Shown: piece after piece, positions 1 to 6,778 of the stretch
Position numbering within the stretch: the first letter of the stretch is position 1
Layout of the letters: each line of letters opens with the position of its first letter
Assembly: GCF_025148125.1 (NCBI RefSeq)
Contig: NZ_CP102267.1
Location: 3,110,501-3,174,500 of the forward strand
DNA: 64,000 nucleotides
Reading direction: 5' to 3'
From: Blautia wexlerae DSM 19850
GTDB lineage: Bacteria > Bacillota > Clostridia > Lachnospirales > Lachnospiraceae
Program-made: the position numbers and the translations under genes
The notes under the pieces: model-generated
Database searches by the model: none
Seen by the model: the letters and a program-made list of their open reading frames with translations, nothing else
Told to the model about the DNA's origin: nothing

Positions 1-1
1 G

Positions 2-133
2 GAACCTGCAATGGCATATGTTCCCTGCCAGAAGTTTACAGAGAATTTCCCACTGCAGTATGCATTAAATGCAGGAACCATTTTCCCACAGTTATGCAAA
101 CCATTTTGTGGAAAGAGAGGTATTCGAAGATGA
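2..133 (+). CDS. cotJA: Spore coat-associated protein CotJA (C-terminal part)
   Basis: The open frame enters from the left edge of the window and ends with TGA at 131-133. The visible 43 residues contain AMAYVPCQ, FPLQYALNAGTIFP and QLCKPFCG, which match the conserved CotJA proline/cysteine-rich tail. CotJA is a small protein of the inner spore coat needed to assemble CotJC. Its last codons overlap the cotJB start (ATGA), so the genes are translationally coupled. The N-terminus and promoter lie outside the window. Confidence 0.85.
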   Translation, partial: EPAMAYVPCQKFTENFPLQYALNAGTIFPQLCKPFCGKRGIRR

Positions 134-405
134 AAACAGATTGCTCCCAAAAACAGTTATTAAACCGTATCGATCAGGTCAGTTTCGCAGTCAATGATAT
201 GACTCTGTACCTTGACACACATCCCTGTGATGAAAAGGCTCTGACTTACTGTCACGAACTTGTGCAGGAACGAAAAAAGCTATTAAAAGAATACGCCGAA
301 GCATATGGTCCCCTGATTATTGACATTACAGATCAGACCGGAGAATCCATCTGGAAATGGATGGAACAGCCATTCCCATGGGAAAAGGAAGGAGCGTGCA
401 GATAA
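130..405 (+). CDS. cotJB: Spore coat protein CotJB
   Basis: A 91-aa protein of the usual CotJB length. Recognisable features are LLNRIDQVSFAVNDMTLYL, LDTHPCDEKAL and YGPLIID. The chosen ATG at 130 overlaps the cotJA stop and is preceded by AGAGG; an in-frame ATG at 94 would overlap cotJA deeply and is less likely. CotJB is a helical inner-coat protein expressed in the mother cell and partners with CotJA and CotJC. The downstream gene cotJC starts four bases after the stop but is interrupted by an inserted element. Confidence 0.9.
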   Translation: MKTDCSQKQLLNRIDQVSFAVNDMTLYLDTHPCDEKALTYCHELVQERKKLLKEYAEAYGPLIIDITDQTGESIWKWMEQPFPWEKEGACR

Positions 406-408
406 TTT

Positions 409-507
409 ATGTGGAATTATGAAAAAAGGCTTCAATATCCGATCAATATCACACAACCCAATGCCAAAATTGCACAGTATATCATGAGCCAGTACGGTGG
501 CCCATAG
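409..507 (+). pseudogene. cotJC: cotJC 5' part (interrupted by inserted element)
   Basis: ATG at 409 follows a strong GGAAGGAG at 387-394. The frame encodes MWNYEKRLQYPINI...QYIMSQYGGP, the N-terminus of CotJC, a manganese-catalase-family spore coat protein. It stops at TAG 505-507, three bases inside the inserted element. The first 29 codons (to Tyr at 493-495) are host sequence, and the GGTGGCCC core follows at 496-503. The other 180 codons lie at 8260-8802 in the same frame. In the integrated state only a 32-residue peptide can be made. This is therefore a split gene that excision can repair, not an ordinary decayed pseudogene. Confidence 0.92.
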
Positions 508-524
508 TGTAATACCCTATAATA
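478..524 (+). other. attL (cotJC / element junction)
   Basis: The core GGTGGCCC is at 496-503. Host cotJC sequence lies to its left. To its right, 504-524 is a 21-base arm (ATAGTGTAATACCCTATAATA with the last base included) whose reverse complement matches 8239-8259 at 17 of 21 positions. Symmetric arms around a short core are typical of serine-integrase attachment sites. The outer limits of the site are estimated. Confidence 0.85.
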
Positions 525-564
525 TATAAGAAGCAATGAAGCTGATACAATATCTTATGGGTAA

Positions 565-600
565 GGGTACTCATTGTACCCATACTCTTTTTTTATTTAT
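565..600 (+). terminator. Rho-independent terminator just inside attL
   Basis: GGGTAC-TCATT-GTACCC (565-581) forms a perfect stem, extended by outer ATGGGTA/TACCCAT pairing. A T-rich run follows at 586-600 on the plus strand. It would stop transcripts of the interrupted cotJ operon before they enter the convergent lysin gene. In the excised chromosome it is gone. Confidence 0.75.
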
Positions 601-607
601 ATTTACT

Positions 608-2041
608 TTAAATCGCAATTAAATCTTTCCAAGTAGCAGATCCGCAAATACCATCCACTTCCAGAACTTCTTTTCTGGATTCCTGATAAGCTTTCAGAGC
701 GTAAATCGTGTTTGCATCTGCTGTCCATGTAAGTTTCAGGGCTTTGCCGTTTTTGCCTTTAAAGCCTCTGGCTCTTAATATTTCCTGTAAGAGAAGCACA
801 GATGTATTTTTGTCTCCTGCTTTTACTGTCTCTGGGTTAAACATGTAGCTGCCTCCTTCTGGGTTTGTTGTCTTGTCTGTTTCATCTTTATCTGCAGATA
901 AAACAATTGAATAGTCCGGTGTACAGAATTTTGTCCCCGGAAGATTACTGTTGTAATAACTCTTCTGGCAGACCCCGCCACCATTTGCCACGATACCGGA
1001 TGCTCCGGAAGTATTTCCCTCAATCGTCCAGAACCTGTCTCCGGTTACTTTTGTTACAAAGCCGGTGTGGGTAAAGGTACCTCCGTATTTAAAGATAACA
1101 ATATCTCCAACTTTTGGATTGGCATTTTTTACAAATAAGACGCCTAAGGTTGGGCAGTATACATACGGCCAGTGTTTTAAGAGTTTCTTTGCATTATCCA
1201 GACCAAAAGCTTTCATGAAACACCAGGAGATAAACGCTGCGCACCAGGGCTGCCCCTGATAGGATGGTTTTATATCTCTCCAATATTTTGTATAGTTTGC
1301 TGATCCGGCATTTCCAGTCTTGCTGTCAAGCTTACTGTTATTTTTCTTTTCCAGGTACCCGATCTCTTCTTCTGCAATTCCCAGAACTACGTTGATAGCT
1401 TCACTCTTTGTCATGACTGTGTTTTCCTTTTTTATATCTTTTGCTTCGTTATAATCTTTGTAAAATATATTTCTATCTACAGTTCCGCTGATGCCAGGTA
1501 TCTTTGCTTTACTGGAATACTGCCAGCCCACACCAAAGTCCGGCCGGAGTCGTTCCTGTAAAGTACCGTTATCTGATGCCGGATAACGTGCAATCCAGAA
1601 ATCGTATTTTTTCAGATGGCTACAAATTACATTCAGGTACCAATCCACATTGCAATAAATACCAAATTTATATCCCGCTGCCGTGATAATCTTTTCGAAT
1701 GCTTCTGCCAATTTATGGATCTGTTCAGCTCCAAGGCTTCTCTGATTATTCCATTCCAGATCCAGCCAGACCGGATACTGCAGTTTTCGCCCGTTCAGAA
1801 CTTCCACGACCTTCTTGGCTTCGCTCTGTATCTCTGCAACTGTCATAGCATAGGAATACTTATATGCCCCAACCGGGATATTGTATTTCCGGCATTCAGA
1901 GAAGTTCTGCTCAAAGTAGCTATCTATCACGTTTCCCGCTTCTGTAATCCGCAGGATTGCGAACCCCATGCCGTAATCAGCAACTGTTTTCCAGTCAATT
2001 TTCCCTTGCCAGGCAGATACATCAATTCCTCTTATTTCCAT
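608..2041 (-). CDS. Phage endolysin: GH25 lysozyme, CHAP and C-terminal binding domain
   Basis: A 477-aa three-domain cell-wall hydrolase. Residues ~4-200 are a GH25 muramidase: GIDVSAWQG with Asp7, then WLDLEW with Asp94 and Glu96 as likely catalytic acids. Residues ~245-375 resemble a CHAP amidase/endopeptidase: QPWCAAF with Cys267 and FTHTGF with His325. Residues ~405-475 resemble a peptidoglycan-binding domain. The ATG has GGAGAC upstream. No signal peptide is seen, as expected if the adjacent holin releases it. It transcribes toward attL as the last gene of a minus-strand lysis module. The two catalytic domains seem intact. Confidence 0.9.
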   Translation of the reverse strand: MEIRGIDVSAWQGKIDWKTVADYGMGFAILRITEAGNVIDSYFEQNFSECRKYNIPVGAYKYSYAMTVAEIQSEAKKVVEVLNGRKLQYPVWLDLEWNNQRSLGAEQIHKLAEAFEKIITAAGYKFGIYCNVDWYLNVICSHLKKYDFWIARYPASDNGTLQERLRPDFGVGWQYSSKAKIPGISGTVDRNIFYKDYNEAKDIKKENTVMTKSEAINVVLGIAEEEIGYLEKKNNSKLDSKTGNAGSANYTKYWRDIKPSYQGQPWCAAFISWCFMKAFGLDNAKKLLKHWPYVYCPTLGVLFVKNANPKVGDIVIFKYGGTFTHTGFVTKVTGDRFWTIEGNTSGASGIVANGGGVCQKSYYNSNLPGTKFCTPDYSIVLSADKDETDKTTNPEGGSYMFNPETVKAGDKNTSVLLLQEILRARGFKGKNGKALKLTWTADANTIYALKAYQESRKEVLEVDGICGSATWKDLIAI

Positions 2042-2085
2042 GTCCGTCTCCTTTCATAGAGCGAAAAGGGATGGTTTCTCATCCC

Positions 2086-2379
2086 TTATTCGTCTTTATT
2101 TGCCTGTTTTACAATCTGGTTCACGTATGTAGAAAGACCGGCAATCAGTATTCCCTGTGTAATCGCTGTAAAAATTGCCATTGCAATATCCTGTCCGGTA
2201 CCGCAGGTGCAGGTGGCAAACACATAGATCGCGCAGATTGCAATGCTGATTCCGCCAAGGATAAGCGGGATGTACTTATCCTTTACTGCCTGTGCCTGTT
2301 TGAGTGCCATTCCTACGAAATATAAGGCAATAGCTACTACGATGAGTTCTGGTTTTACATAATTTGTGATCTGTTCCAT
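2086..2379 (-). CDS. Phage holin-family protein
   Basis: A 97-aa membrane protein with about three hydrophobic segments (ELIVVAIALYFVGMAL, YIPLILGGISIAICAIYV, AIFTAITQGILIAGL) and a charged tail. This matches the small clostridial phage holins that usually sit beside GH25 lysins. The ATG at 2379 is preferred over the one at 2385 because AGGAG then lies 7 bases away. It lies immediately upstream of the lysin in the same direction, forming a lysis cassette. The exact holin family is not certain. Confidence 0.75.
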   Translation of the reverse strand: MEQITNYVKPELIVVAIALYFVGMALKQAQAVKDKYIPLILGGISIAICAIYVFATCTCGTGQDIAMAIFTAITQGILIAGLSTYVNQIVKQANKDE

Positions 2380-2452
2380 AATCATTCTCCTTTTCTTTCC
2401 AGGTCTTCTATTCTATGATTCGCAACCTTAATCTGTTCCTCCTTTCTCCGCC

Positions 2453-2608
2453 TTAACCGGCGGCTTTTCTTTCGTAATTCATATTCAGAAGAATTATATC
2501 CTGTCTCTGGATGAGCAGGCATTTGATTTCTTCTTCTGACATATCACTGGCTTTATGCTGAATTCCATTAATACGGATATTTCTTGTTACCAGTTTTAAT
2601 TCTGACAT
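2453..2608 (-). CDS. Small phage-type protein, 51 aa
   Basis: Starts with ATG at 2606-2608 behind GAGGTGAGG and reads MSELKLVTRNIRINGIQHKA, then ...MSEEEIKCLLIQRQDIILLNMNYERKAAG. No family is recognised. Small proteins of this kind commonly precede holins in Firmicute phages. It belongs to the same minus-strand run as the holin and lysin. A 17-codon frame ending NHRIEDLERKGE lies between it and the holin but has no standard start codon. Confidence 0.55.
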   Translation of the reverse strand: MSELKLVTRNIRINGIQHKASDMSEEEIKCLLIQRQDIILLNMNYERKAAG

Positions 2609-2717
2609 CTTCCTCACCTCTTCTTTATGGTATGGGAAATGATATGTATGAGTTACTGTTTATACAAATTTAAGCAGTTTGTCGAACGACTTTCGTTGAC
2701 TCTCCTCTCATATGCTC

Positions 2718-2951
2718 TTATCCTGTAAGTACAGAGTAGTGACCTACCCGAGTACATACGATCGGAATGTCCTCAATAGTAAATTTCAACAACTGTATTG
2801 CTTTACAAATATCTATCTGCTTCCATGAACACATTCCATTCATCTTTAGTGACAATATGCGCTCCGACCATCCCATTGCACTTGCGAAGTTCGACTGAGT
2901 GTTAAAAATCTCCACAATTCTTCCTCGTAGCTTGTTATAATCGAATGCCAA
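2718..2951 (-). CDS. DUF739-like Cro-type phage regulator
   Basis: A 77-aa protein. TTG at 2949-2951 is taken as the start because AGGAGG lies 8 bases upstream and family members begin AFDYNKLRGRI. The sequence FNTQSNFASAMGWSERILSLKMNG is a helix-turn-helix of the DUF739/Cro-like type, with a following IEDIPI segment. It is divergent from the CI-like gene at 3112, giving the usual phage lysogeny-switch layout. The C-terminus (HYSVLTG) is unusual, so the tail may be altered. Confidence 0.7.
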   Translation of the reverse strand: MAFDYNKLRGRIVEIFNTQSNFASAMGWSERILSLKMNGMCSWKQIDICKAIQLLKFTIEDIPIVCTRVGHYSVLTG

Positions 2952-3059
2952 CTTGATACCTCCTTTCCGGTTCAAGCTTTTGAATTATCTGTGTAATATC
3001 ACGTCGTCCATTTTCTGTCAACATAAAATTCAATTTTTTTAACTTCCAGGTTTTTATTA

Positions 3060-3088
3060 TTGAACTTTTGCATAATATGTGTTATATT
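3060..3088 (+). promoter_or_regulatory. Sigma-A-type promoter of the CI-like repressor
   Basis: TTGAAC at 3060-3065 and TATATT at 3083-3088 are separated by 17 bases. This places transcription start about 15-20 bases before the ATG at 3112. It lies in the divergent region between the two phage regulators, a plausible place for their operators. Confidence 0.55.
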
Positions 3089-3111
3089 TCAATTACGAAA
3101 AGGAGAACATT

Positions 3112-3609
3112 ATGAAGAAAGAAAACACTGCAATTCGTTTAAAAACAATAATGAATATGCGCGGACTTCGGCAGGTTGATATTCTTAATCTGACTGTTCC
3201 ATATTGTCAAAAGTATAGTGTAAAAATGAATAAGTCAGATATAAGTCAATACTGTTCTGGAAAAACAGAGCCTAACCAAGAAAAGCTTTTTATTCTAGGA
3301 AATGCATTGAACGTAAGTGAAGCATGGCTTATGGGTTTTGACGTTCCTATGGAAAGAACTCCCTATAAAGCAGAATCTGTTCAGAACTCTTCCGTCTCTG
3401 CTCAGTGCAAGGAAATCATAGAAATCTGCAATCAGTTGTCTCCTCATAACCAGAGAAAGGTTCTCGCCTACTCTAAGAACCTTCTCTCCGCCCAGCAGAT
3501 GGAAGAAGATCTTCTTGCAGCTCATGCCCGGACGGATGTTGAGCAAACACCCGAAGGTGTTCAGCATGATTTGGATATTATGAATGATGATTCAAAATGG
3601 GAGGAATGA
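3112..3609 (+). CDS. XRE-family CI-like repressor
   Basis: A 165-aa protein. ATG at 3112 has AAGGAG 6 bases upstream; an earlier in-frame ATG (3079) lacks a ribosome site. Residues ~8-70 form an XRE helix-turn-helix (MRGLRQVDILNLTVPYC, DISQYCSGKTEPNQEKL, LNVSEAWLMGFD). The C-terminal part is helical and acidic and lacks a peptidase domain, so repressor inactivation may depend on the ImmA-like protein encoded downstream. It is followed at once by the DUF4258 gene. Confidence 0.8.
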   Translation: MKKENTAIRLKTIMNMRGLRQVDILNLTVPYCQKYSVKMNKSDISQYCSGKTEPNQEKLFILGNALNVSEAWLMGFDVPMERTPYKAESVQNSSVSAQCKEIIEICNQLSPHNQRKVLAYSKNLLSAQQMEEDLLAAHARTDVEQTPEGVQHDLDIMNDDSKWEE

Positions 3610-3610
3610 T

Positions 3611-3931
3611 ATGGCATTAGATATATTGGAATTGCGTAAACTATGTATACCTAAAAACATTCGTATTACACTCCACGCAGCTAAAAGGCTGGAACAGCGT
3701 AGGATATTCTTAAAAGATGTAATAGCCTGTATTATGAATGGAGAAATCATCGAACAATATCCAGATGATTATCCTTACCCCAGTTGTTTAATTCTGGGGA
3801 TAAGCATCGAAGATAAATATCTTCATGTAGTCATCGGAAATCACGAATCGGATTTGTTCCTTATAACAGCTTATTTCCCCAGTTTTGATAAATGGGAATC
3901 TGATTTCAAAACCAGAAAGGAGAATGCATAA
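3611..3931 (+). CDS. DUF4258-family protein, possible toxin component
   Basis: A 106-aa protein starting at ATG 3611 behind GGGAGGA. It contains ITLHAAKRLEQRRIFLKDVIA and YLHVVIGNHESDLFLITAY, the hallmark H-x-x-x-R-x-x-x-R and VV pattern of DUF4258, a RelE/BrnT-like fold seen in toxin-antitoxin pairs. The stop overlaps the ATG of a YgiT-type zinc-finger gene by one base, a common pairing for this family. Toxicity is inference. Confidence 0.7.
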   Translation: MALDILELRKLCIPKNIRITLHAAKRLEQRRIFLKDVIACIMNGEIIEQYPDDYPYPSCLILGISIEDKYLHVVIGNHESDLFLITAYFPSFDKWESDFKTRKENA

Positions 3932-4158
3932 TGACTTGTTTTTACTGCAAAGGTAATATTGAATCTTCTACAACAACTTACATGACTGATTATCAGGGAT
4001 GCTATATCATTATCAAGAATGTTCCTTGTGAAAAGTGTTCTCAATGTGGGGAAGAATACTTAAATGGTGAAACACTTGAACGAATTGAAGAAATTATTCA
4101 AAAAGTTAAAGGTATGCTGACTGAAATTGCAGTTGTTGACTACAAGCAAACAGCTTAG
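3931..4158 (+). CDS. YgiT-type (MqsA-like) zinc-finger protein
   Basis: A 75-aa protein with two CxxC knuckles: CFYCKGNIE at the N-terminus and CEKCSQCGEEYL near residue 33. This is the YgiT-type zinc finger of MqsA-like antitoxins. The DNA-binding C-terminal half of MqsA is absent; only a short helix (ERIEEIIQKVKGML) follows. It is translationally coupled to the DUF4258 gene and is probably its cognate antitoxin or chaperone. Confidence 0.75.
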   Translation: MTCFYCKGNIESSTTTYMTDYQGCYIIIKNVPCEKCSQCGEEYLNGETLERIEEIIQKVKGMLTEIAVVDYKQTA

Positions 4159-4199
4159 AGAGAACCGTTTTATTTTAATCGCTAAAGGGGTGATCCCAA

Positions 4200-4667
4200 T
4201 TGAATTACGAACAATTACTGACTGCTGCCGATCAAGAAGGGTTACTTGTTAAAGAACAACCTCTTACTGAACATGATGGCCTGATCCGCGGCAGTCACAT
4301 AGCAATCCGAAAGGATATAGAAACACAAGCAGAAAAATCCTGTGTGCTTGCCGAAGAAATCGGGCATTATCGCACCAGCTCCGGAAACATTTTAGACCAG
4401 AATAAGGTAGAAAGCCGAAAGCAGGAATATCGAGCTCGGCTTTATGGGTATAATCTAAAGATTGGACTTACCGGTCTGATCAGCGCTTATGAAGCAGGAT
4501 GTGGGAATCTTTATGAGATGGCTGAATATCTGAACGCTACGGAAGAATATTTAAAAGAGGCTATACAGTGTTATCATTCTAAATACGGTGTATACGCTGT
4601 TGTTGATAATTATGTTATTTATTTTGAACCATTTGCGGTGATACATATGATTTCATCAGCAGATTAA
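4200..4667 (+). CDS. ImmA/IrrE-like metallopeptidase, HExxH first His replaced
   Basis: A 155-aa protein with TTG start and AAAGGGG upstream. The segment CVLAEEIGHYRTS matches the ImmA/IrrE zinc site, but the first His of HExxH is Glu (EEIGH), as in many phage relatives. HIAIRKDIETQAEKSC upstream and SRKQEYRARLYGY downstream fit the family. ImmA proteins cleave or inactivate phage CI-type repressors. Position 3' of the CI-like gene supports this role, although catalysis with a variant motif is uncertain. Confidence 0.75.
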   Translation: MNYEQLLTAADQEGLLVKEQPLTEHDGLIRGSHIAIRKDIETQAEKSCVLAEEIGHYRTSSGNILDQNKVESRKQEYRARLYGYNLKIGLTGLISAYEAGCGNLYEMAEYLNATEEYLKEAIQCYHSKYGVYAVVDNYVIYFEPFAVIHMISSAD

Positions 4668-4673
4668 AGAACG

Positions 4674-4787
4674 GAGCTGTTATTACCAGATTCGCTATTG
4701 GAAGAATATAGAGATTTTACTATTGAACAGATGTCTAGAATGACTGGATATCACCAAAAGCTCATAGAACTGCGAATGAGTTCTTGA
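4674..4787 (+). pseudogene. Gene remnant ending IEQMSRMTGYHQKLIELR
   Basis: A 37-codon open stretch without a convincing start that encodes LPDSLLEEYRDFTIEQM and MTGYHQKLIELRMSS. A related segment recurs at 5698-5756, so the locus holds two damaged copies of one short protein tail. The full-length protein was not identified. Confidence 0.5.
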
Positions 4788-4805
4788 ATACAGGAGGTTT
4801 TTCAC

Positions 4806-5636
4806 ATGAAAAAGACATTATTAAAATATTTTACAGTTGCCCTAATTACAATCAGCACCATATCTATGCCGCTAACTGTTAAAGCAGCTCAAAAAAGTAA
4901 CATTTCCATTCGGCCAAATGTAGCATACTCTAAATATGACATCACCGGTGATGGCAAAGCTGATAAAATTCGAATAAATTTCAAGTCGGAATCTTATCTG
5001 AACATTGAGGTGAATGGCAAAAAAAGTTTTAGTTTAAACGCCCAAAACATATATCTTGTAAATGCAGATCTTTATACTCTCAATGGAAATAAACATTTTT
5101 TGAAGCTAAAATGCCAAGACATTGATAATGATCACATTGATTACGACAAATTATTGACTTATAAATCTGGAAAACTTGTATCTGCTGTCAATTTAATGTC
5201 GCATCGTAAAGGTGCTTTCAATGCTCGCCATAATAGTTTTACTCAAAAAGTTGGTGCAAATTACATTCAAATCCGTATGCAGTCAATGCCAGGAGGAGTC
5301 GGTTCTATTCAATATACCATAACTTATAAACTTTCCGGAAGCTCTCTGAAGCTTTCCAAAACTACATATCCTGTCACTTATTCCAAATCATACAATCCCC
5401 TTCTTGGTGGACAAAATATGTGGAAATGTGCAAAATCATTGAATATAAAGAACGCCCCTAACGGAAATATTATCTATACAACAGATGCTTACGAAGTATG
5501 TACTGTAAATAAAATTAAATATTCTGGCGGCAGTGCCTATATATATATCCGGGCTGAGGATGCTGATATTTCTGGATGGGTAAGATGCCCTAATTCCTAT
5601 ACAAGCAGATTTTTTGAAGAATCCCTGTTTATTTAA
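4806..5636 (+). CDS. Secreted protein of unknown function
   Basis: A 276-aa protein with a clear signal peptide (MKKTLLKYFTVALITIST...VKAAQ, cut after AxA near residue 28) and AGGAGG before the ATG. Residues ~40-60 (YDITGDGKADKIRI) look like an FG-GAP or EF-hand-type calcium loop, and the C-terminal ~75 residues (NIKNAPNGNIIYTT...SGWVRCP) resemble a bacterial SH3-like fold. No enzyme motif is seen. It is cargo on the element and faces the outside of the cell; a host-surface or wall-binding role is only a guess. Confidence 0.7.
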   Translation: MKKTLLKYFTVALITISTISMPLTVKAAQKSNISIRPNVAYSKYDITGDGKADKIRINFKSESYLNIEVNGKKSFSLNAQNIYLVNADLYTLNGNKHFLKLKCQDIDNDHIDYDKLLTYKSGKLVSAVNLMSHRKGAFNARHNSFTQKVGANYIQIRMQSMPGGVGSIQYTITYKLSGSSLKLSKTTYPVTYSKSYNPLLGGQNMWKCAKSLNIKNAPNGNIIYTTDAYEVCTVNKIKYSGGSAYIYIRAEDADISGWVRCPNSYTSRFFEESLFI

Positions 5637-5642
5637 TTATCA

Positions 5643-5911
5643 TTGCATTCAATAATGTCTTCAAAAAGTGCCCTTACTGGTAACAGCAACCAAACATTCT
5701 CGTTTGAACAGATGCCTCGAATGACGGGGAATCACCAGAAATTGATTGAATTGAGAATATCTAATAATTCAGATTTAGATCCGAATTATTTAATATTCTT
5801 TCACCTTATAAAGACATACATTTCAATGGTCAAAGCATATTTGATGTTTTGGGTTTTCCAAACGATTTGCTTGAACGTTTAAATCAGCTAATCACACAAA
5901 AATTCATATAA
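5643..5911 (+). pseudogene. Decayed gene fragments
   Basis: Two coding-like pieces lie in different frames. At ~5698-5760 the frame gives FEQMPRMTGNHQKLIELRIS, a copy of the tail at 4740-4780. At 5795-5911 another frame gives SPYKDIHFNGQSIFDVLGF and NDLLERLNQLITQKFI before a stop. The frame change suggests an old gene with indels. No function is assigned. Confidence 0.5.
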
Positions 5912-6021
5912 AAACCGCCCCTGCTAGTAACAGGGACGGATCAAGAATCTCCGAAGAGATCCAGTACTTTAGCAAAGATATTGTATCATCTTCGGAGCAG
6001 TTACACAAGTCGAACATTTGT
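5911..6021 (+). repeat. 112-bp direct repeat, copy A
   Basis: Closely matches 6611-6723. Shared parts include AAAACCGCCC, TAACAGGGACGG, TCAAGAATCTCCGAAGAG, GCAAAGATATTGTATCATC and TTCGGAGCAGTTACACAAG. CTCCGAAGA and TCTTCGGAG form an inverted repeat. On the minus strand the CCGTCCCTG/CAGGGGCGG stem followed by TTTTT looks like a terminator. The copies flank the Uma2 gene. Confidence 0.8.
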
Positions 6022-6065
6022 ATATATGTGATCACATCAATGGATTAACGAAAGGAGTTTTCATT

Positions 6066-6608
6066 ATGCCATTACCCAAAGAACGGATTTATACAATAGA
6101 TGACATCTACGCTCTTCCTGATGGCGAACGTGCAGAGCTGATTGATGGACAGATCTATATGATGGCACCACCTAATACCAGGCATCAGGTAATCGTCGGT
6201 GAACTGTATGCTACTATCCGCAATTACATTAAAAGTAAAAGCGGATCCTGTAAACCATATGTCTCTCCATTTGCAGTGTTCCTGAATGAAGATAACAAGA
6301 ACTATGTCGAACCAGACTTAACAGTTGTCTGCTCACCGGACAAAGTAGATGAAAAAGGTTGTCATGGTGCACCTGACTGGGTAATTGAGGTTGTTTCTCC
6401 TGCTACCCAGAGTAAAGATTACGGAATAAAATTATTTAAATATCGGATGGCCGGAGTCAGAGAATATTGGATTATAAACCCCCTGAAAGGTATCGTAAAT
6501 GTCTACGATTTTGAAAATGAATCGGGTACCGGATTGTATTCTTTCGACGATGAAATTCCAGTATGTATATATCCCGATTTATCAATTGCGATCTCTGAAT
6601 TATTATAA
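6066..6608 (+). CDS. Uma2-family PD-(D/E)xK nuclease-like protein
   Basis: A 180-aa protein. ATG at 6066 is preceded by GAAAGGAG. It shows the Uma2/DUF820 pattern: YTIDDIYALPDGERAELIDGQIY, then YVEPDLTVVCSPDK, then APDWVIEVVSPATQSKDYGIKLF, with Asp and Glu/Val-Val in the restriction-endonuclease-like fold. Its biochemical role is unknown for the family; members are abundant in mobile or redundant copies. It sits between two 112-bp direct repeats as a separable cassette inside the element. Confidence 0.8.
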   Translation: MPLPKERIYTIDDIYALPDGERAELIDGQIYMMAPPNTRHQVIVGELYATIRNYIKSKSGSCKPYVSPFAVFLNEDNKNYVEPDLTVVCSPDKVDEKGCHGAPDWVIEVVSPATQSKDYGIKLFKYRMAGVREYWIINPLKGIVNVYDFENESGTGLYSFDDEIPVCIYPDLSIAISELL

Positions 6609-6610
6609 TA

Positions 6611-6723
6611 AAAACCGCCCCCGCTGGTAACAGGGACGGCTCAAGAATCTCCGAAGAGATCCCTTTCTTTTGGCAAAGATATTGTATCATCTTCGGAGCA
6701 GTTACACAAGCCAAACGTTTGTG
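6611..6723 (+). repeat. 112-bp direct repeat, copy B
   Basis: Second copy of the repeat at 5911-6021, placed between the Uma2 gene and the recombinase. The minus-strand reading again ends in a 9-bp GC-rich stem with G-U pairs and TTTTT, so it may terminate a minus-strand transcript or mark a small structured RNA. Confidence 0.8.
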
Positions 6724-6778
6724 TGGCTGTTATTTTTATGCTTAAAATTACATATTTTATAAAACCGAGGTGATATTT

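Noticed and set aside
1616..2059. Plus-strand frame of 147 codons inside the lysin gene
   Set aside because: It is antisense to a clear GH25 domain and shows no protein-like motifs.
2394..2450. 17-codon frame (NHRIEDLERKGE) before the holin
   Set aside because: No standard start codon despite AGGAGG upstream; too short to support.
5911..6723. Two repeats considered as a CRISPR array or as secondary att sites
   Set aside because: Only two copies of 112 bp with a gene between; no spacers, no cas genes, and no match to the GGTGGCCC core or its arms.
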